Shown here: positions 1 through 9,993 of the stretch, in pieces
Layout: every line of letters starts with the position of its first letter
How positions within the stretch are numbered: position 1 is the stretch's first letter
NCBI GenBank assembly: GCA_963716135.1
Contig: OY970289.1
Location: forward strand, 1,736,001-1,800,000
Source of the DNA: CAVRAW01 sp963716135
GTDB lineage: Bacteria; Planctomycetota; Planctomycetia; Pirellulales; JADZDJ01
Length of the DNA: 64,000 nt
Reading direction: 5' to 3'
Program-made: the position numbers and the translations under genes
The notes under the pieces: model-generated
Databases searched by the model: none
The model's input: the letters and a program-made list of their open reading frames with translations, nothing else
Told to the model about the DNA's origin: nothing

Positions 1-1152
1 TCCGGCGACATGACGCTGGCGGCGCTGGTCGATGCCGGCGCGGATTTGGCGGCGATTCAGGCCGGCGTGGCGTCGTTGGGCTTGCCGGGCGTGCGGCTGG
101 TTTCCGCGGAAGTGCAGCGGAAAGGTTTCCGCGGCCTGAAGATCGACGTCGAGCATGAGCCGGAGCACAAACATCGGCATCTGCATCAAATTATCGAGAT
201 GATCGATGCCGGCCGCTTGACGCCGCGGGCCAAGGAATTGGCCAAAAAGATTTTCACCCGGTTGGGCGAGGCCGAGGCAAAAGTTCACGGCGTGGACATT
301 CGCAAGGTGCATTTCCATGAAGTGGGGGCCGTTGATTCGATTGCCGACATTGTGGGCACGGCGATCGGATTGGATTTGCTGGGCATCGAGCGCATTGAAG
401 CGTCCCCCGTGCCCACGGGAACCGGGTTCATCACGATCGCGCACGGCCGCTGCAGCGTGCCGGCGCCGGCTACGGGCGAATTGCTAAAGGGCATCCCCAT
501 TGCGCCCAGCAACGTGGAAGCGGAATTGACGACGCCGACGGGCGCAGCCATTTTGGCGGCGTTGGGCGCGGCCTTCGGTCCGCCGCCGACGATGACGGTG
601 CAGGCGATCGGGTATGGCGCCGGCACCCGCGACTTCGAAAGTCATCCGAATCTATTGCGAATTCTCGTGGGGGAAGCGGCAAGCGGTGCGGCCGATACCG
701 AAGCGCTCTGCCTGCTGGAAACCAATCTCGACGACGTCAGCGGCGAGGTGATCGGATATTGTTCCACGAAGCTCTTGGAATCCGGCGCGCTGGATGTCTT
801 CACCACGAGCATCCAAATGAAAAAGAACCGGCCCGGCGTATTGCTGGGAGTGCTGTGTCAGCCCGGTGATGCAGATCGTCTGGAAACAATCGTTTTCCGC
901 GAAACTGGAACCCTGGGCGTTCGCCGATCCACACTGTCACGGCGCAAGCTTCGACGACAACCGCACCAGGTGCCGACGCAGTGGGGCACGATCGATGGAA
1001 AATTGGCCACCTTGCCCGACGGCCAAAAGACTTTCTCGCCGGAATACGAGTCGTGCCGCAAAATCGCCGCGGAGAGGAACGTGCCGGTCCGCGACGTCTA
1101 CGATGCGGCGAAGAAAGCGTTCACCTCGTCAGCATCCAAATCCGGTGGATGA
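1..1152 (+). CDS. larC: LarC, nickel-pincer cofactor biosynthesis protein (5' end outside window)
   Basis: LarC is the CTP-dependent nickel insertase that finishes the nickel-pincer nucleotide cofactor of LarA-type racemases. The frame is open from base 1 and begins with Ser-Gly-Asp-Met-Thr-Leu, which in this family follows a short start segment of about ten residues, so only the extreme N-terminus is missing. Family features seen are the His-rich stretch HEPEHKHRHLHQI near residues 52-64, KVHFHEVGAVDSIADIVG, and the C-terminal part with ETNLDDVSGEVIGY. The ATG at base 10 is probably internal. The 3' end overlaps the convergent dgkA by 32 bases. No larB or larE lies inside the window, so the partners must be upstream or elsewhere. 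Confidence in the family is high. Confidence 0.92.
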   Translation, partial: SGDMTLAALVDAGADLAAIQAGVASLGLPGVRLVSAEVQRKGFRGLKIDVEHEPEHKHRHLHQIIEMIDAGRLTPRAKELAKKIFTRLGEAEAKVHGVDIRKVHFHEVGAVDSIADIVGTAIGLDLLGIERIEASPVPTGTGFITIAHGRCSVPAPATGELLKGIPIAPSNVEAELTTPTGAAILAALGAAFGPPPTMTVQAIGYGAGTRDFESHPNLLRILVGEAASGAADTEALCLLETNLDDVSGEVIGYCSTKLLESGALDVFTTSIQMKKNRPGVLLGVLCQPGDADRLETIVFRETGTLGVRRSTLSRRKLRRQPHQVPTQWGTIDGKLATLPDGQKTFSPEYESCRKIAAERNVPVRDVYDAAKKAFTSSASKSGG

Positions 1153-1516
1153 ACACGATCGCGCCGACCACGGCCGCGCCGATCGAGGCGAACAGCACGG
1201 CCGCGCTGCCGGTATCGAGCGCGTCGGCCAAATGCGGATCGTGATCTTTGTTCACCGCCTTGGCCGTGTGTTCCAGCGCCGAGTTGATCATTTCGGCGGT
1301 GAGGACTCCGGCCATGCACAACAACAGCAGGCACCACTCCCAAAGCTCGGCGTGCAGAATTCCCGCGGCAACGATGACGGCCACCGCCACGAACACATGC
1401 ACGCGGAAACTGCTTTGCCCGCGCATCCCGCAGCCGATGCCGCGGAACGCATCACGGAATTTCTGGCGCCAAGTGCGCAACGCGCCTGCAGTAGGTTGTT
1501 GTTCGGGCGAATCCAT
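1121..1516 (-). CDS. dgkA: Diacylglycerol / undecaprenol kinase family protein
   Basis: A 131-residue integral membrane kinase of the DgkA family, which phosphorylates diacylglycerol or undecaprenol at the inner membrane. It has an N-terminal amphipathic segment followed by three hydrophobic segments (about residues 38-57, 59-78 and 105-124) and the family signature EMINSALEHTAKAVNKD, which holds the catalytic Glu and the Asn/Glu ATP-metal residues. Length is normal for the family. The start ATG sits inside a run of 8-base repeats (1508-1539), so the translation start region was apparently built from repeat sequence. The gene is convergent with larC and overlaps its end. Which lipid is the substrate cannot be told from sequence. 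Confidence 0.9.
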   Translation of the reverse strand: MDSPEQQPTAGALRTWRQKFRDAFRGIGCGMRGQSSFRVHVFVAVAVIVAAGILHAELWEWCLLLLCMAGVLTAEMINSALEHTAKAVNKDHDPHLADALDTGSAAVLFASIGAAVVGAIVFIHRIWMLTR

Positions 1517-1539
1517 GAATGGGCGAATCGAGTGAATGG
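1508..1539. repeat. Solo period-8 word array at the dgkA start
   Basis: Four 8-base units read CGAATCCA, TGAATGGG, CGAATCGA and GTGAATGG on the plus strand. The dgkA start codon (complement of CAT at 1514-1516) lies in the array. No mirrored partner arm was seen nearby, so this looks like a half element of the same kind as the hairpin repeats listed elsewhere. Confidence 0.5.
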
Positions 1540-1559
1540 CAGGAACTGGAATCCTGTCT

Positions 1560-4500
1560 CTACTCTAGCCCATACAAGCCCGCCGGGGGCAGGTCGATGG
1601 TGCCTCGCGTGACAGATTGATTGCGGCCGAGGAACCGCGGGATGAGGTTGATGGTGAAGCCCACGTTGTTGCGGCTGGCGTCGACGTTCAAGCCGACCAT
1701 GAACAAGAACGAATCGCCGACGCGCGTGAGCCGGAAGTTTTCGCCGATATTGCCTTGCTGGCCGAGTTCATACGATAAGCCAAATGTCGAAAGCCATTTG
1801 GGCGTCATTCGGTAGGTGTAGCTGGTGGTGATGACATTGGCGTCGACCGGGCCCCCTTCGAAGGTGTTGAAGCCCAGGTACAAGCTGCCGCGCGGCGGGC
1901 GCGTGAGAAATCCGCCGAAGGTGGCCCACTTCTGGCCGTCGCCGCCGGGCGCGGTGAAGAAGTCGAAGCCGCCGTAGCTTAAAAGCGTCAGCCGATCGCC
2001 GACGAACCAGTTGAAGTTGTAGTCGAACAGACCGGCCGCCGAGCCGAAATTCTGATCGGTATCGGGGAAAACTTCCAATGCGGTGTCGAGCGTGATCCAG
2101 TCGATCACGTGCTGCTGGCCCGGGATGCCGCGCTTCGTTTGCCACCGCTGATCGATATCGAACTTCAGCTCGGTCACGTTGCCGGCGATTTCCGTGGGGC
2201 CGGTCACCCAGCCCATGATGTCGCGCCGCACGGCATAGAACCGCTCGTCGAATTGCAGCGGAACCTGGAACACGTTGGCCGGGCCGGGGAAGGCCGGATT
2301 GGGGAACAGGTTGCCGTAGTCTTCGAAATCCAAGCGGCGGCGGATCGCCTGCACGTTGTTGTCGTCGATGGCGTCGTAAATCGGCAGATTCAGCAGATCG
2401 TTGCTGTTGGCGTTGGAGTGCAGGAATTCGCTCTGGAACACCACCTTGTGCGCCACGCCGTGCACGTTCCACAAGATGCTTTGCACGTTGGGATCGACGG
2501 CCCACACCGGCACGCTGGCGCAAGCCGAACTGGCCATAAGCTCGATCGAGAATATCGCCGCTCAGGTCGTCGCTCCAATGGGCGTATTCGCCCAGGGCGT
2601 AGGGCACCACTTTGACCGGGCCTACTTGGAACGGCCAATCGATTTCGTTGCGCGACGCCGCGCGGAAGCTGGCGGTCGAAACGTCGTACGGCAGGAAGTG
2701 GAACTGATTGTAATCCGTGGGATCGGTCGGCTGATTGAGCTGATCCTGCCGCAAATAGCCGATGTTGCTGTGGTCGTACAGCGTGAGCGTGTCGTTCAAA
2801 AGCGGCTGGCCGAGCCAGAAGAAATCCAACTTCGGCAGGTCCTGCGTTTGCATGAAGAACGGATTTACCAGCCCCGAGCCGGCAAGTTCCAGCGACATGT
2901 TGTCCCACACGCGCCGCAGGCCCAGGCGGGTAACCTGGTCTTTTTGCTCATCCCATTCCTGTTGGTAATATTCCTCCAGGAAGTTGCGGTCGGTCACCTG
3001 GCCGACTTCCAATTGCAGTTGGAGATCGTAGGGGAGCTCCTGCTGATGGCGCAATAGCGTGCGGCCGCGGAACGCATCGGGGAAAGTGATTGTGCGACGA
3101 TCGAGACCGAGGTTATCCACGCCGTGGTCGTTGATGTACCAGGCGTCGATAAAACCGTTGTATCGGCCGGGCCAATCGAAGAGGCCTTCGCGGTCGTATT
3201 TGAACATCGTGCCACCGCCGAATCCGCGCAGGCTAAGGTAATCGAGGCTGACGTCCCACTCGGTCCCCTTGGGCGGATGGCGGATGCCCAAAATCGCGTA
3301 CGGGTTCAGGTCGATAAGCGCCTGATTGCCGAACACGCTGTCGTGGCGATAGACCACGCTGTGGAAGTACAGCGGCGGGCGCTGCAGGTCGGCGGCGAAG
3401 AACGGCCAGTAGAACACCGGCACGCCTTCCACGATCACGACGTTGTTTTCGCCGGTCACCAACTGCTGGTGTTCGGTGATCGGTTGGCCGGTGTGCGGAT
3501 CGATTTCCGGCACGCCGGTGAATGGATTGATCACCGGCACCTGGTCGTCTTCGAGCGTGAGATTGCCCGCTTTGAATTCGTAGGTGGGAATGCCGATGCG
3601 GCTGGTGGTGACGCTGCCGCGCTCGGCGACATAGCGGTCGGGGCTGACCTGGCGCAGCACGTCGGCGCGCAGGCGCACCAGGCCCTGGTAGCGCGGCACG
3701 GGCGTGAGCACTTCGCCGTCGAGAATCACGCCCACGCGCAGCGGCACGTTGTAGTACATCGCCTGGGCTTGCACGACGCGATCTCCCTCGCGCACCACCA
3801 CGTTGCCTTCCAGATAGAGCTCCAGCGGCGTGCTGTTTTGCTGCTCGATCTGACCGCCGGCATCGGCTGGCTGCAGCCCGCTGGTCCAAACGACCATGCG
3901 ATCGGCCGATACGTCGAGCGAGCCGGAAAACGCCGGGGCGCGCGGGCTTTGCAAGCCGTCGATCACGGCATTCACGCCGGCGCTGAACACGGCGATGGTT
4001 TCGTTGGGCGTCGCGCCGGGATAGCTTTGGATTTGCAGCGGCACATTGCTGCGCGGGAAGAAGCGGATGCGGCGCGTGCCGGGCAAAATCATTTCCTCGC
4101 CGGGAATCGTGGTTTCGAATTGCGTGCGCTGCAGGGCATCGACTTTGAGCGTCCGCCGCGCGACCGCATGGTTGTAAACGGCGGGTTTTTCCTCGGGCTC
4201 GCCTTCGGGATTGGCGACCCGCACTTCCGGCTGCGTATCGGAGGCAAAACGCCCGAACCAATCGGTATCGGCGAGCCTGGCTTGGGCGGTAACTGCCTCG
4301 GCGGCCGCGGCCGCTGCTGTGAGGGCTCCGCTGGGCGTACCGGAATTTGCGGCACGTGAGCCGGGGCGCGAGCGATTGTGTGCCACGCCGCCGGCGCCGG
4401 GCTTCGACTCCGTGTGTCGTTCGATCACCACCTCGCCTTCGAGGTAGGCGATTACGCGGTGCGAAGTTTGCGTTTCGCCTTGCGAATCAGGCCGTTCGAT

Positions 4501-4772
4501 CCACAGCAAGGCCTCTTTCGATTTGGCGTGCGAGGGGCCCTGATCCACGCGGCAATCGCCTTCCAGCCACCACACGTCGTACAGCCCTTCGACCCAGTGA
4601 TGGGCATGTTTCGCGTTGACGACGATCGGATAGCGCGGATCGGTCTGCGGCAATTCGACTTGCGCTGTGCGGCGCGACCGAAAAACACGAGCAAGGATGC
4701 CAGCAGGAGCGCCGCGCGCAGAAGAAGAGCGTGCCGGCGCAGCCTAAGCTGCGCGCGGCCAAAGCGCCGCAC
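1560..4772 (-). CDS. lptD: LPS-assembly protein LptD-like outer-membrane protein, interrupted by frame breaks
   Basis: LptD is the outer-membrane beta-barrel that inserts lipopolysaccharide. The N-terminal third (from about base 4650) resembles OstA/LptA beta-jellyroll repeats (YLEGEVVIER, DVSADRMVVWTSG, LYLEGNVVVREGDRVVQA, RADVLRQ). The remainder is a barrel with the LptD-typical IVEGVPVFYWPFFAADL and many aromatic strand pairs to the C-terminus. Full length would be about 1,070 residues. The reading frame changes near base 2527, where ..YGQFGLR must continue as ASVPVWAVDPNV (two bases missing or one extra). A signal-peptide-like stretch, ALLLRAALLLASLLVFF, lies one frame away near 4690-4740, implying a second break near 4670. 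The start is taken at a GTG (4772); an ATG at 4880 is the alternative. The breaks are probably assembly errors. The presence of LptD implies an asymmetric outer membrane. Confidence 0.75.
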
Positions 4773-5175
4773 GATGAGAGCGGTAAAGCGCACGATCAGA
4801 AAAGCATCCTTCACACTGGCGCGAGCGCACACGGAAAGACAAGCGCGCGCAATATCTGCAAACAATGCGCCGCAGGCCATCCGCTAGCGAACTAGCGCGC
4901 CGATGGACCAACACGAAAAGACAACGAACAGAAAAGACGAAACTCGTTGAGGGATGAGACTTTACCCCAACAAAATCGGGGCGGATTATAGGTGCGTTTC
5001 GCGGCAGGGGTCAAGGCAGCTTGCCTGAATTGCCAAGCGACAGAAAGTCTTGCGATCGCGCATCTTACGAGAACACAACAGCACCGCTAGCACGCCGCGC
5101 GCCGCGTCGAAGTTACAAGATGGCAATTTCCATTTTTCCAATGCACAATTGCAGCACTGCCGCCGGCTGTCAAAT
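4773..5175. other. Intergenic region, no gene seen
   Basis: About 400 bases between the lptD start and the end of the DUF4159 gene, both on the minus strand. Nothing conserved is visible except the possible upstream extension of lptD (to 4880). It should contain the lptD promoter, but I cannot point to a convincing -35/-10 pair. Confidence 0.4.
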
Positions 5176-7578
5176 TCAAAATTCGAACGTCGCGTACAGC
5201 AGCAGATTCAGCCCGATGCGCATGGCGTCTTCGCGGGTGTAGCCTTCGCACTCCAGCGTGTCGTGCTTCTCCAAGGCGCAGCTCAGATCGTAGGGAGAAA
5301 AAATCACCGCGTAGCGGTCGCCGATTTTCAGACCCTCCAGCTCCGGCGCGCCTTTGCGCACTTTGGCTTGCAGCGGCGCCTCGTTGCCGGCGCGAAGCCG
5401 AGGTTCGCGGCGGCTGACTTGCGTCAGGTCGTAACCGCCGAACTTGGCGGTGAAAATCGGACTGTCGGCGGGAATCGGCTCCAGCTTGGCGCCTTGGTCT
5501 TCAAACAGCGAATTGATTTCGCGGCGGAAGGCGGCGGTGAAATCTCGGCTGGCGCAAATCGAATCGGCCAGCAACGTGCCCCGTTCCAGGTATTTGCGCA
5601 ATTGTTTCCGCTCGGCGTCGGTCAAACGGAAATTGTGCCGGCCATGCATGAACACGACGTCGTAGTTGAACAAATCCGGATCGGTCATCGAAACTTGCCG
5701 CTGCTGGGTGCTGAACCGGGCCTGCAATTCGCCGGAGGCGGCGCGGAGCAAGGCCGGCAACGCGCCGGGCGCCGCGTCGCAACCGCCCGGATGCCGCAAA
5801 TTCGCCACGTACCGCTTGCCCCGATCGAAGGTGTCGGCGTCGTGGGCAACCTCCGTTGGCCGGAAATTCTCGTCCTTGCTTTTCAACTCTCGATTGGTGG
5901 CGTACGCCATAATGTTGATGCCCATCGACAGGGCGGCGTCGAGCTGTTCTTTCAAAGGTGGCGGCAACTGCCGATCGCGCCCCGAAGCGATGTCCCAATA
6001 GCACGACAACCCGTGCGGTAGATCCTGTTTCTCCGGCGGGGCGCAATAGATCACGCTGGTGCGGCAACCGTAATCAATGCTCCACAAGTTGGGGCGCAGC
6101 GACGGGCGCACCGGCTCTTCCGCGTTCCACAGCGGATGCTCCGGCGGCAACGGCTTCAAACGAAACTCCGGTTCCTCGAACACTCGTTCCATCAATTCGC
6201 GAAACGCGGGATCGAAACCGGCATCGTAGGGGCATTCGGCTTCGGCCAAAATGAATCCGCCGCGATCGACGTAGTCGCGCAACTTGCGCGCGTGCTCCAT
6301 CAATTGCCGCGGCGCCTGGCTCCCGCTGATATAAAGCACCGGCGTTTGCAGTAGATCGTCGACCGACGCGCCGGACAGATCGATCACTTGCCAGGACAGC
6401 CCGATGGGAAAATCGCGCTTCCATTTCGTTTCCACGTACGTGGTCAGGTTTGCCAGATCGTTGCGGTGGCGGTCCCAATCGTCGCCGGCGCCGTAGCGGG
6501 CCTTGGAGACCAACACCGGCCGACGCCCCTTGGCCAGAAACAAAAGGGCGAAGCTGGTGCTGATTTGCGGATTGGCCTCGATGTGGTCGTCCCCTTTCCA
6601 GAAGTGCTCCAATTGATCTTGGCGGGCCAGCAGCACTTCGCAGCCCATGCGGTACCAATCGTAACGTTGCCCATCCCGGCGATAGAAGAAGCGGTGCGAG
6701 GTCATTCGCCCCACCCGTTCCAAGCCGTAGAGGTAATACATCATCCAGGCCGAGGGGCTGCCGGGATTGGATTGCACCGAGAAATTGTTGCCCAGCCAGG
6801 TCAGCCCGCGTTCGATGGCGGCCGCCGCGGCGTCTTCCTTGTGTTCGCTGCAGCATTGCAGCGCGCCGTTGACGATTTCGGCGTCGCCGGCATTCAGCCG
6901 ATCCTCGGCCATCACCAGCGACGTGATGCCGGCGCAAGTCATGCTGCCGGTGCTGTGCGCCGGAAAGTAGTCCCAGGAGCCGTCGCCATTTTGCACCCCC
7001 AGCCAATATTGCTTTGCCAATTTCCAGGTGCGCTCGGAAACCGGTACGCCGACGCGCTCCGCTTCGTGCAGGGCGAGCATCGCGAACTGGGAGTTGGAGT
7101 TGTCGCCGCCGCGAATTTCAGGGCTGTACGACCAGGAACCCTTTTTTGGCCCCTCTTGATTCTGCGAATCCTCCAGCCACTTCACGTTGCGGCGAATGAT
7201 CAGCAGATCTTTCTGCGGCTGGGCCATGCACAGCACCATCGTCTGCAGGGCGACGACGTAGGTCTTTTCCGGCGCCAAACCGCGAACGTACGAGATGGCC
7301 CGCGCCATGGCGTCGCTATCCGGCGGCTCGCCGGCCGTCAGCAGCGCCAACGTGCACAGGGCGGTCACTCCGCCGGGATTATTGACGTAATCCGGCCAGG
7401 TTCCGTCTTGGGCTTGCGCATGCTTCAGGTAATCGACGCCCCCTTTAATGGCGCTGCGCACTTGCTCGGGGGTGAGTTCGCCGGCGGCTTCCGGAGCAGC
7501 AAGTGATACGGTGGCCGGCCCAATAATCGCCAGAATCGCTACCGCCGGAAACAGCCACCGCGCCGGGCATCCCTTCAT
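5176..7578 (-). CDS. Secreted DUF4159 protein with squalene-cyclase-fold repeats
   Basis: An 800-residue exported protein. Residues 1-28 form a signal peptide ending near SLAAPEAAG. Residues about 40-330 carry prenyltransferase/squalene-oxidase type alpha-toroid repeats (GVDYLKHAQAQDGTWPDY, GSWSYSPEIRGGDNSNSQFA, LGVQNGDGSWDYFPAHSTGS). Residues about 400-800 hold two DUF4159-like segments in tandem: LLQTPVLYISGSQAP...LRDYVDRGGFILAEAE, then NYDVVFMHGRHNF...LRKYLERGTLLADSI. DUF4159 has a glutamine-amidotransferase-like fold and is common in planctomycetes, but no activity is established. The gene stands alone, upstream of the divergent moxR operon. A second, shorter toroid protein without DUF4159 is at 54525-55661. 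Function unknown. Confidence 0.85.
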   Translation of the reverse strand: MKGCPARWLFPAVAILAIIGPATVSLAAPEAAGELTPEQVRSAIKGGVDYLKHAQAQDGTWPDYVNNPGGVTALCTLALLTAGEPPDSDAMARAISYVRGLAPEKTYVVALQTMVLCMAQPQKDLLIIRRNVKWLEDSQNQEGPKKGSWSYSPEIRGGDNSNSQFAMLALHEAERVGVPVSERTWKLAKQYWLGVQNGDGSWDYFPAHSTGSMTCAGITSLVMAEDRLNAGDAEIVNGALQCCSEHKEDAAAAAIERGLTWLGNNFSVQSNPGSPSAWMMYYLYGLERVGRMTSHRFFYRRDGQRYDWYRMGCEVLLARQDQLEHFWKGDDHIEANPQISTSFALLFLAKGRRPVLVSKARYGAGDDWDRHRNDLANLTTYVETKWKRDFPIGLSWQVIDLSGASVDDLLQTPVLYISGSQAPRQLMEHARKLRDYVDRGGFILAEAECPYDAGFDPAFRELMERVFEEPEFRLKPLPPEHPLWNAEEPVRPSLRPNLWSIDYGCRTSVIYCAPPEKQDLPHGLSCYWDIASGRDRQLPPPLKEQLDAALSMGINIMAYATNRELKSKDENFRPTEVAHDADTFDRGKRYVANLRHPGGCDAAPGALPALLRAASGELQARFSTQQRQVSMTDPDLFNYDVVFMHGRHNFRLTDAERKQLRKYLERGTLLADSICASRDFTAAFRREINSLFEDQGAKLEPIPADSPIFTAKFGGYDLTQVSRREPRLRAGNEAPLQAKVRKGAPELEGLKIGDRYAVIFSPYDLSCALEKHDTLECEGYTREDAMRIGLNLLLYATFEF

Positions 7579-7713
7579 GACCGAGGCATCCTATGCGACA
7601 AGAAAAGCGTCTACACAAGCATCTTACCCTGCTGAACTTACGGCCGCAATTCGCGCGGCTTTCTGCGTTGCCGAGGCGCGGCCGCGGTTATAGGATGGAA
7701 GCTAGACGAGTAG

Positions 7714-7809
7714 GAATGTCTGAATGACTAAATGCCTAAATGTCTGAATGAAGACATGAAGTTGCACCAATCCATTCAGTCATTGAGTCATTAAGACATT
7801 TAGTCATTT
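7714..7809. repeat. Mirrored hairpin repeat E1 (period 8) upstream of moxR
   Basis: The left arm 7714-7750 is a run of 8-base units (GAATGTCT, GAATGACT, AAATGCCT, AAATGTCT). The right arm 7773-7809 is its near reverse complement, with a 22-base spacer. Read from the left, TGA/TAA occur every 8 bases and so fall in all three frames; the right arm does the same on the minus strand. The right arm ends 11 bases before the moxR ATG. Confidence 0.85.
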
Positions 7810-7819
7810 GCCGAATCAC

Positions 7820-8860
7820 ATGCCGCCAGAACCTTCCGTAGCTACGAAATCGCGCAGCCTCGGCGACATCCTGCAAGAGTTCAGCCATCACCGCCGCGTG
7901 ATGCAGGAAGAATTGCAGAAAGTGATCGTCGGACAGAACGACGTCATCGAGCAGATGTTCGCCGCCATCTTCACGCGTGGCCACTGCCTGTTGGAGGGCG
8001 TGCCGGGGCTGGCGAAAACGTTGATGGTCTCTAGCCTGGCGCGCATTCTCGACGTCGGGTTCAAACGCATTCAGTTCACGCCCGACCTGATGCCCAGCGA
8101 CATCACCGGCACCAACGTGCTGGAGGAAGATGAAGGCGGTCGGCGCAATTTCCGCTTTGTCGATGGGCCGGTTTTCACCAACGTACTGTTGGCCGACGAA
8201 ATCAACCGCACGCCGCCGAAGACGCAGGCGGCCTTGTTGCAGGCGATGCAGGAGCGCGAGGTTTCGATCGGCCAGACGACTCATCCCTTGCCCGATCCAT
8301 TCTTTGTGATCGCCACGCAAAACCCCATCGAGCAGGAAGGCACGTATCCGCTGCCCGAAGCGCAGTTGGATCGGTTCATGTTCAACATCAAAGTCGATTA
8401 CCCATCGTCCGAGGAAGAGGAACAAATCCTCAGCTTCACCACGCGAAACGAAAAGCCGGAAGTGCGCAAGGTGCTTTCGGGCCGGGCGATCGTGAACCTG
8501 CAGAAGCTGGTCGGCAGCGTCGCGGTGAGCGAGTACATCGTGAAATATGTCGCTCGCCTCGTTCGGGCCACGCGGCCGCGCGACACTTCCGCCCCGCAGT
8601 TTGTGCGCGAACTGGTCGATTGGGGCGCGGGCCCACGGGCTGGGCAGTTTTTAATCCACGGCGGCAAAGCCTTGGCGGCGATGGATGGGCGCTTCAGCGT
8701 GGCCATCGACGACGTGAAGAAAATCGCCGTGCCCGTGCTGCGGCATCGCATCAGCACGAATTTCCAGGCGCAGGCGGAAGGCATGTCGAGCGAAACCGTC
8801 GTGCTCAGGCTGCTCAAAGAAATTCCCGAACCGGAAATTCCGAAGTTCGAAAAGCGGTGA
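7820..8860 (+). CDS. MoxR-family AAA+ ATPase
   Basis: A 346-residue MoxR ATPase, a chaperone-like AAA+ protein that typically acts with DUF58 and von Willebrand factor A partners encoded next to it. Walker A is GVPGLAKT at residues 60-67. Walker B is VLLADEINR, followed by sensor-type ATQNPIEQEGTYPLPEAQLDRF and the C-terminal lid. Length is typical. The ATG at 7820 was chosen over an in-frame TTG at 7808, which lies in the end of repeat E1. It is the first gene of an operon with a DUF58 protein (8967) and a BatA-like protein (9994), separated only by hairpin repeats. The substrate of the system cannot be inferred. Confidence 0.93.
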   Translation: MPPEPSVATKSRSLGDILQEFSHHRRVMQEELQKVIVGQNDVIEQMFAAIFTRGHCLLEGVPGLAKTLMVSSLARILDVGFKRIQFTPDLMPSDITGTNVLEEDEGGRRNFRFVDGPVFTNVLLADEINRTPPKTQAALLQAMQEREVSIGQTTHPLPDPFFVIATQNPIEQEGTYPLPEAQLDRFMFNIKVDYPSSEEEEQILSFTTRNEKPEVRKVLSGRAIVNLQKLVGSVAVSEYIVKYVARLVRATRPRDTSAPQFVRELVDWGAGPRAGQFLIHGGKALAAMDGRFSVAIDDVKKIAVPVLRHRISTNFQAQAEGMSSETVVLRLLKEIPEPEIPKFEKR

Positions 8861-8865
8861 GGGGC

Positions 8866-8966
8866 AAACGATAAACGCTAAGCGCTAAATGATAAATGTA
8901 AGGAACCAGTCGCCGGTAAACCTCAATCATTTATCGTTTATCATTTAGCAATTATCGTTTTCGTTT
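8866..8966. repeat. Mirrored hairpin repeat E2 (period 7) between moxR and DUF58
   Basis: The left arm 8866-8898 is made of 7-base units (AAACGAT, AAACGCT, AAGCGCT, AAATGAT). The right arm 8926-8966 is the mirrored copy and runs straight into the ATG of the DUF58 gene at 8967, so the normal Shine-Dalgarno window of that gene is repeat sequence. TAA occurs every 7 bases, in all three frames on each strand. Confidence 0.88.
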
Positions 8967-9866
8967 ATGTCGACGTCCGTCGAAAAATATCTGAAGCCGG
9001 AGGTGATTCGCCAAATCTCGCGGCTCGACCTGCGCGCCCAATTTATCGTGCGCGGTTTTCTGCAAGGTTTGCACTCCAGTCCGTTCCAAGGCTTTTCGGT
9101 CGAGTTCAGCGAGCATCGCAAATACACGCCTGGCGATGATCCCGCGGACATTGATTGGCTGGTGTACGCCAAAACTGACAAGTACTACGTCAAGAAATTC
9201 GAGGCGGAAACCAACATCACCGGTTACCTGGTGATGGATCTGTCTAGCTCGATGGCCTACACGTTTCGGCAGGAACTTACCAAGTTCGAATATGGCATCT
9301 GTCTGGCCGCCGCGTTGTGTTGGCTGATGGTGCATCAGCAAGATCCTGTGGGACTGATCACTTTTGACGAGAAGATTCGCCAAAGTTTGCCGGCCAAAAG
9401 CAAGCGTTCACAAATCGGCCACGTGTTGTCGCTGTTGGCGAACCTGCAGCCCTCCGGCAAAACGAACATCGCACATAGCCTGATTCAGATTGCCGCGATG
9501 CTCCGGCATCGCAGCCTGGTGATGATTTTCAGCGATCTGCTGACCGACCCGGAGCCTGTGATGCAATCGCTGCGCAGGTTGCGGCATCGGGGGCACGATG
9601 TCATTTTGTTCCACATTCTCGACGAGGCCGAAGTCACTTTTCCCTTTGGCGGCGTAGTCGATTTCGAAGAGCCGGAAACCTCCGCTCACGTGGACATTAA
9701 CGCCGACAGTTTTCGGGCCGATTACCTGAGCGAAATCCGCGGCTTTCGCGATTTCTATCGCCGAAATTGCTTTCAAGCCGGCATCGATTACGTGCCGCTG
9801 GACACCAGCATGCAATTCGACCGCGCGCTGACGGAATATTTGGCAAGCCGCAGAGCGAGATATTGA
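8967..9866 (+). CDS. DUF58 domain protein (MoxR operon)
   Basis: A 299-residue DUF58 protein, a vWA-like fold usually encoded after MoxR. The DUF58 signature is FSEHRKYTPGDDPADIDW near residues 46-64. It is followed by a MIDAS-like segment, VMDLSSSMAYTF, near residues 89-100, in which the DxSxS metal-binding motif is intact. No membrane segment or signal is seen, so it is probably cytosolic, or bound to the membrane through partners. The ATG directly abuts the right arm of repeat E2, and no standard ribosome-binding site can be seen. That suggests coupling or leaderless-like initiation, which is inference. Confidence 0.92.
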   Translation: MSTSVEKYLKPEVIRQISRLDLRAQFIVRGFLQGLHSSPFQGFSVEFSEHRKYTPGDDPADIDWLVYAKTDKYYVKKFEAETNITGYLVMDLSSSMAYTFRQELTKFEYGICLAAALCWLMVHQQDPVGLITFDEKIRQSLPAKSKRSQIGHVLSLLANLQPSGKTNIAHSLIQIAAMLRHRSLVMIFSDLLTDPEPVMQSLRRLRHRGHDVILFHILDEAEVTFPFGGVVDFEEPETSAHVDINADSFRADYLSEIRGFRDFYRRNCFQAGIDYVPLDTSMQFDRALTEYLASRRARY

Positions 9867-9878
9867 AACAACGTCCAG

Positions 9879-9975
9879 AGAACACAGATAAACACAGATA
9901 AACAGGATAAACGCAGATGGGAACGCAGGAATCAGACATTCGTATCTGAGTTCATCTGTGTTCATCTGAGTTCCC
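9879..9975. repeat. Mirrored hairpin repeat E3 (period 10) between DUF58 and BatA-like gene
   Basis: The left arm 9879-9924 has units near AACACAGATA repeated every 9-10 bases. The right arm 9942-9975 is the mirrored form (units near TTCATCTGTG). Stops fall in at least two frames per arm. The BatA-like ATG follows 18 bases after the right arm. Confidence 0.82.
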
Positions 9976-9993
9976 TAGTTTCCGCTATTCGAG

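Noticed and set aside
5050..6021. A 323-codon plus-strand frame opposite the DUF4159 gene, and other long antisense frames such as 3124-4359 and 6388-7506
   Set aside because: These are shadows of the minus-strand genes: composition follows the antisense codon positions, and no domain or start signal is visible.
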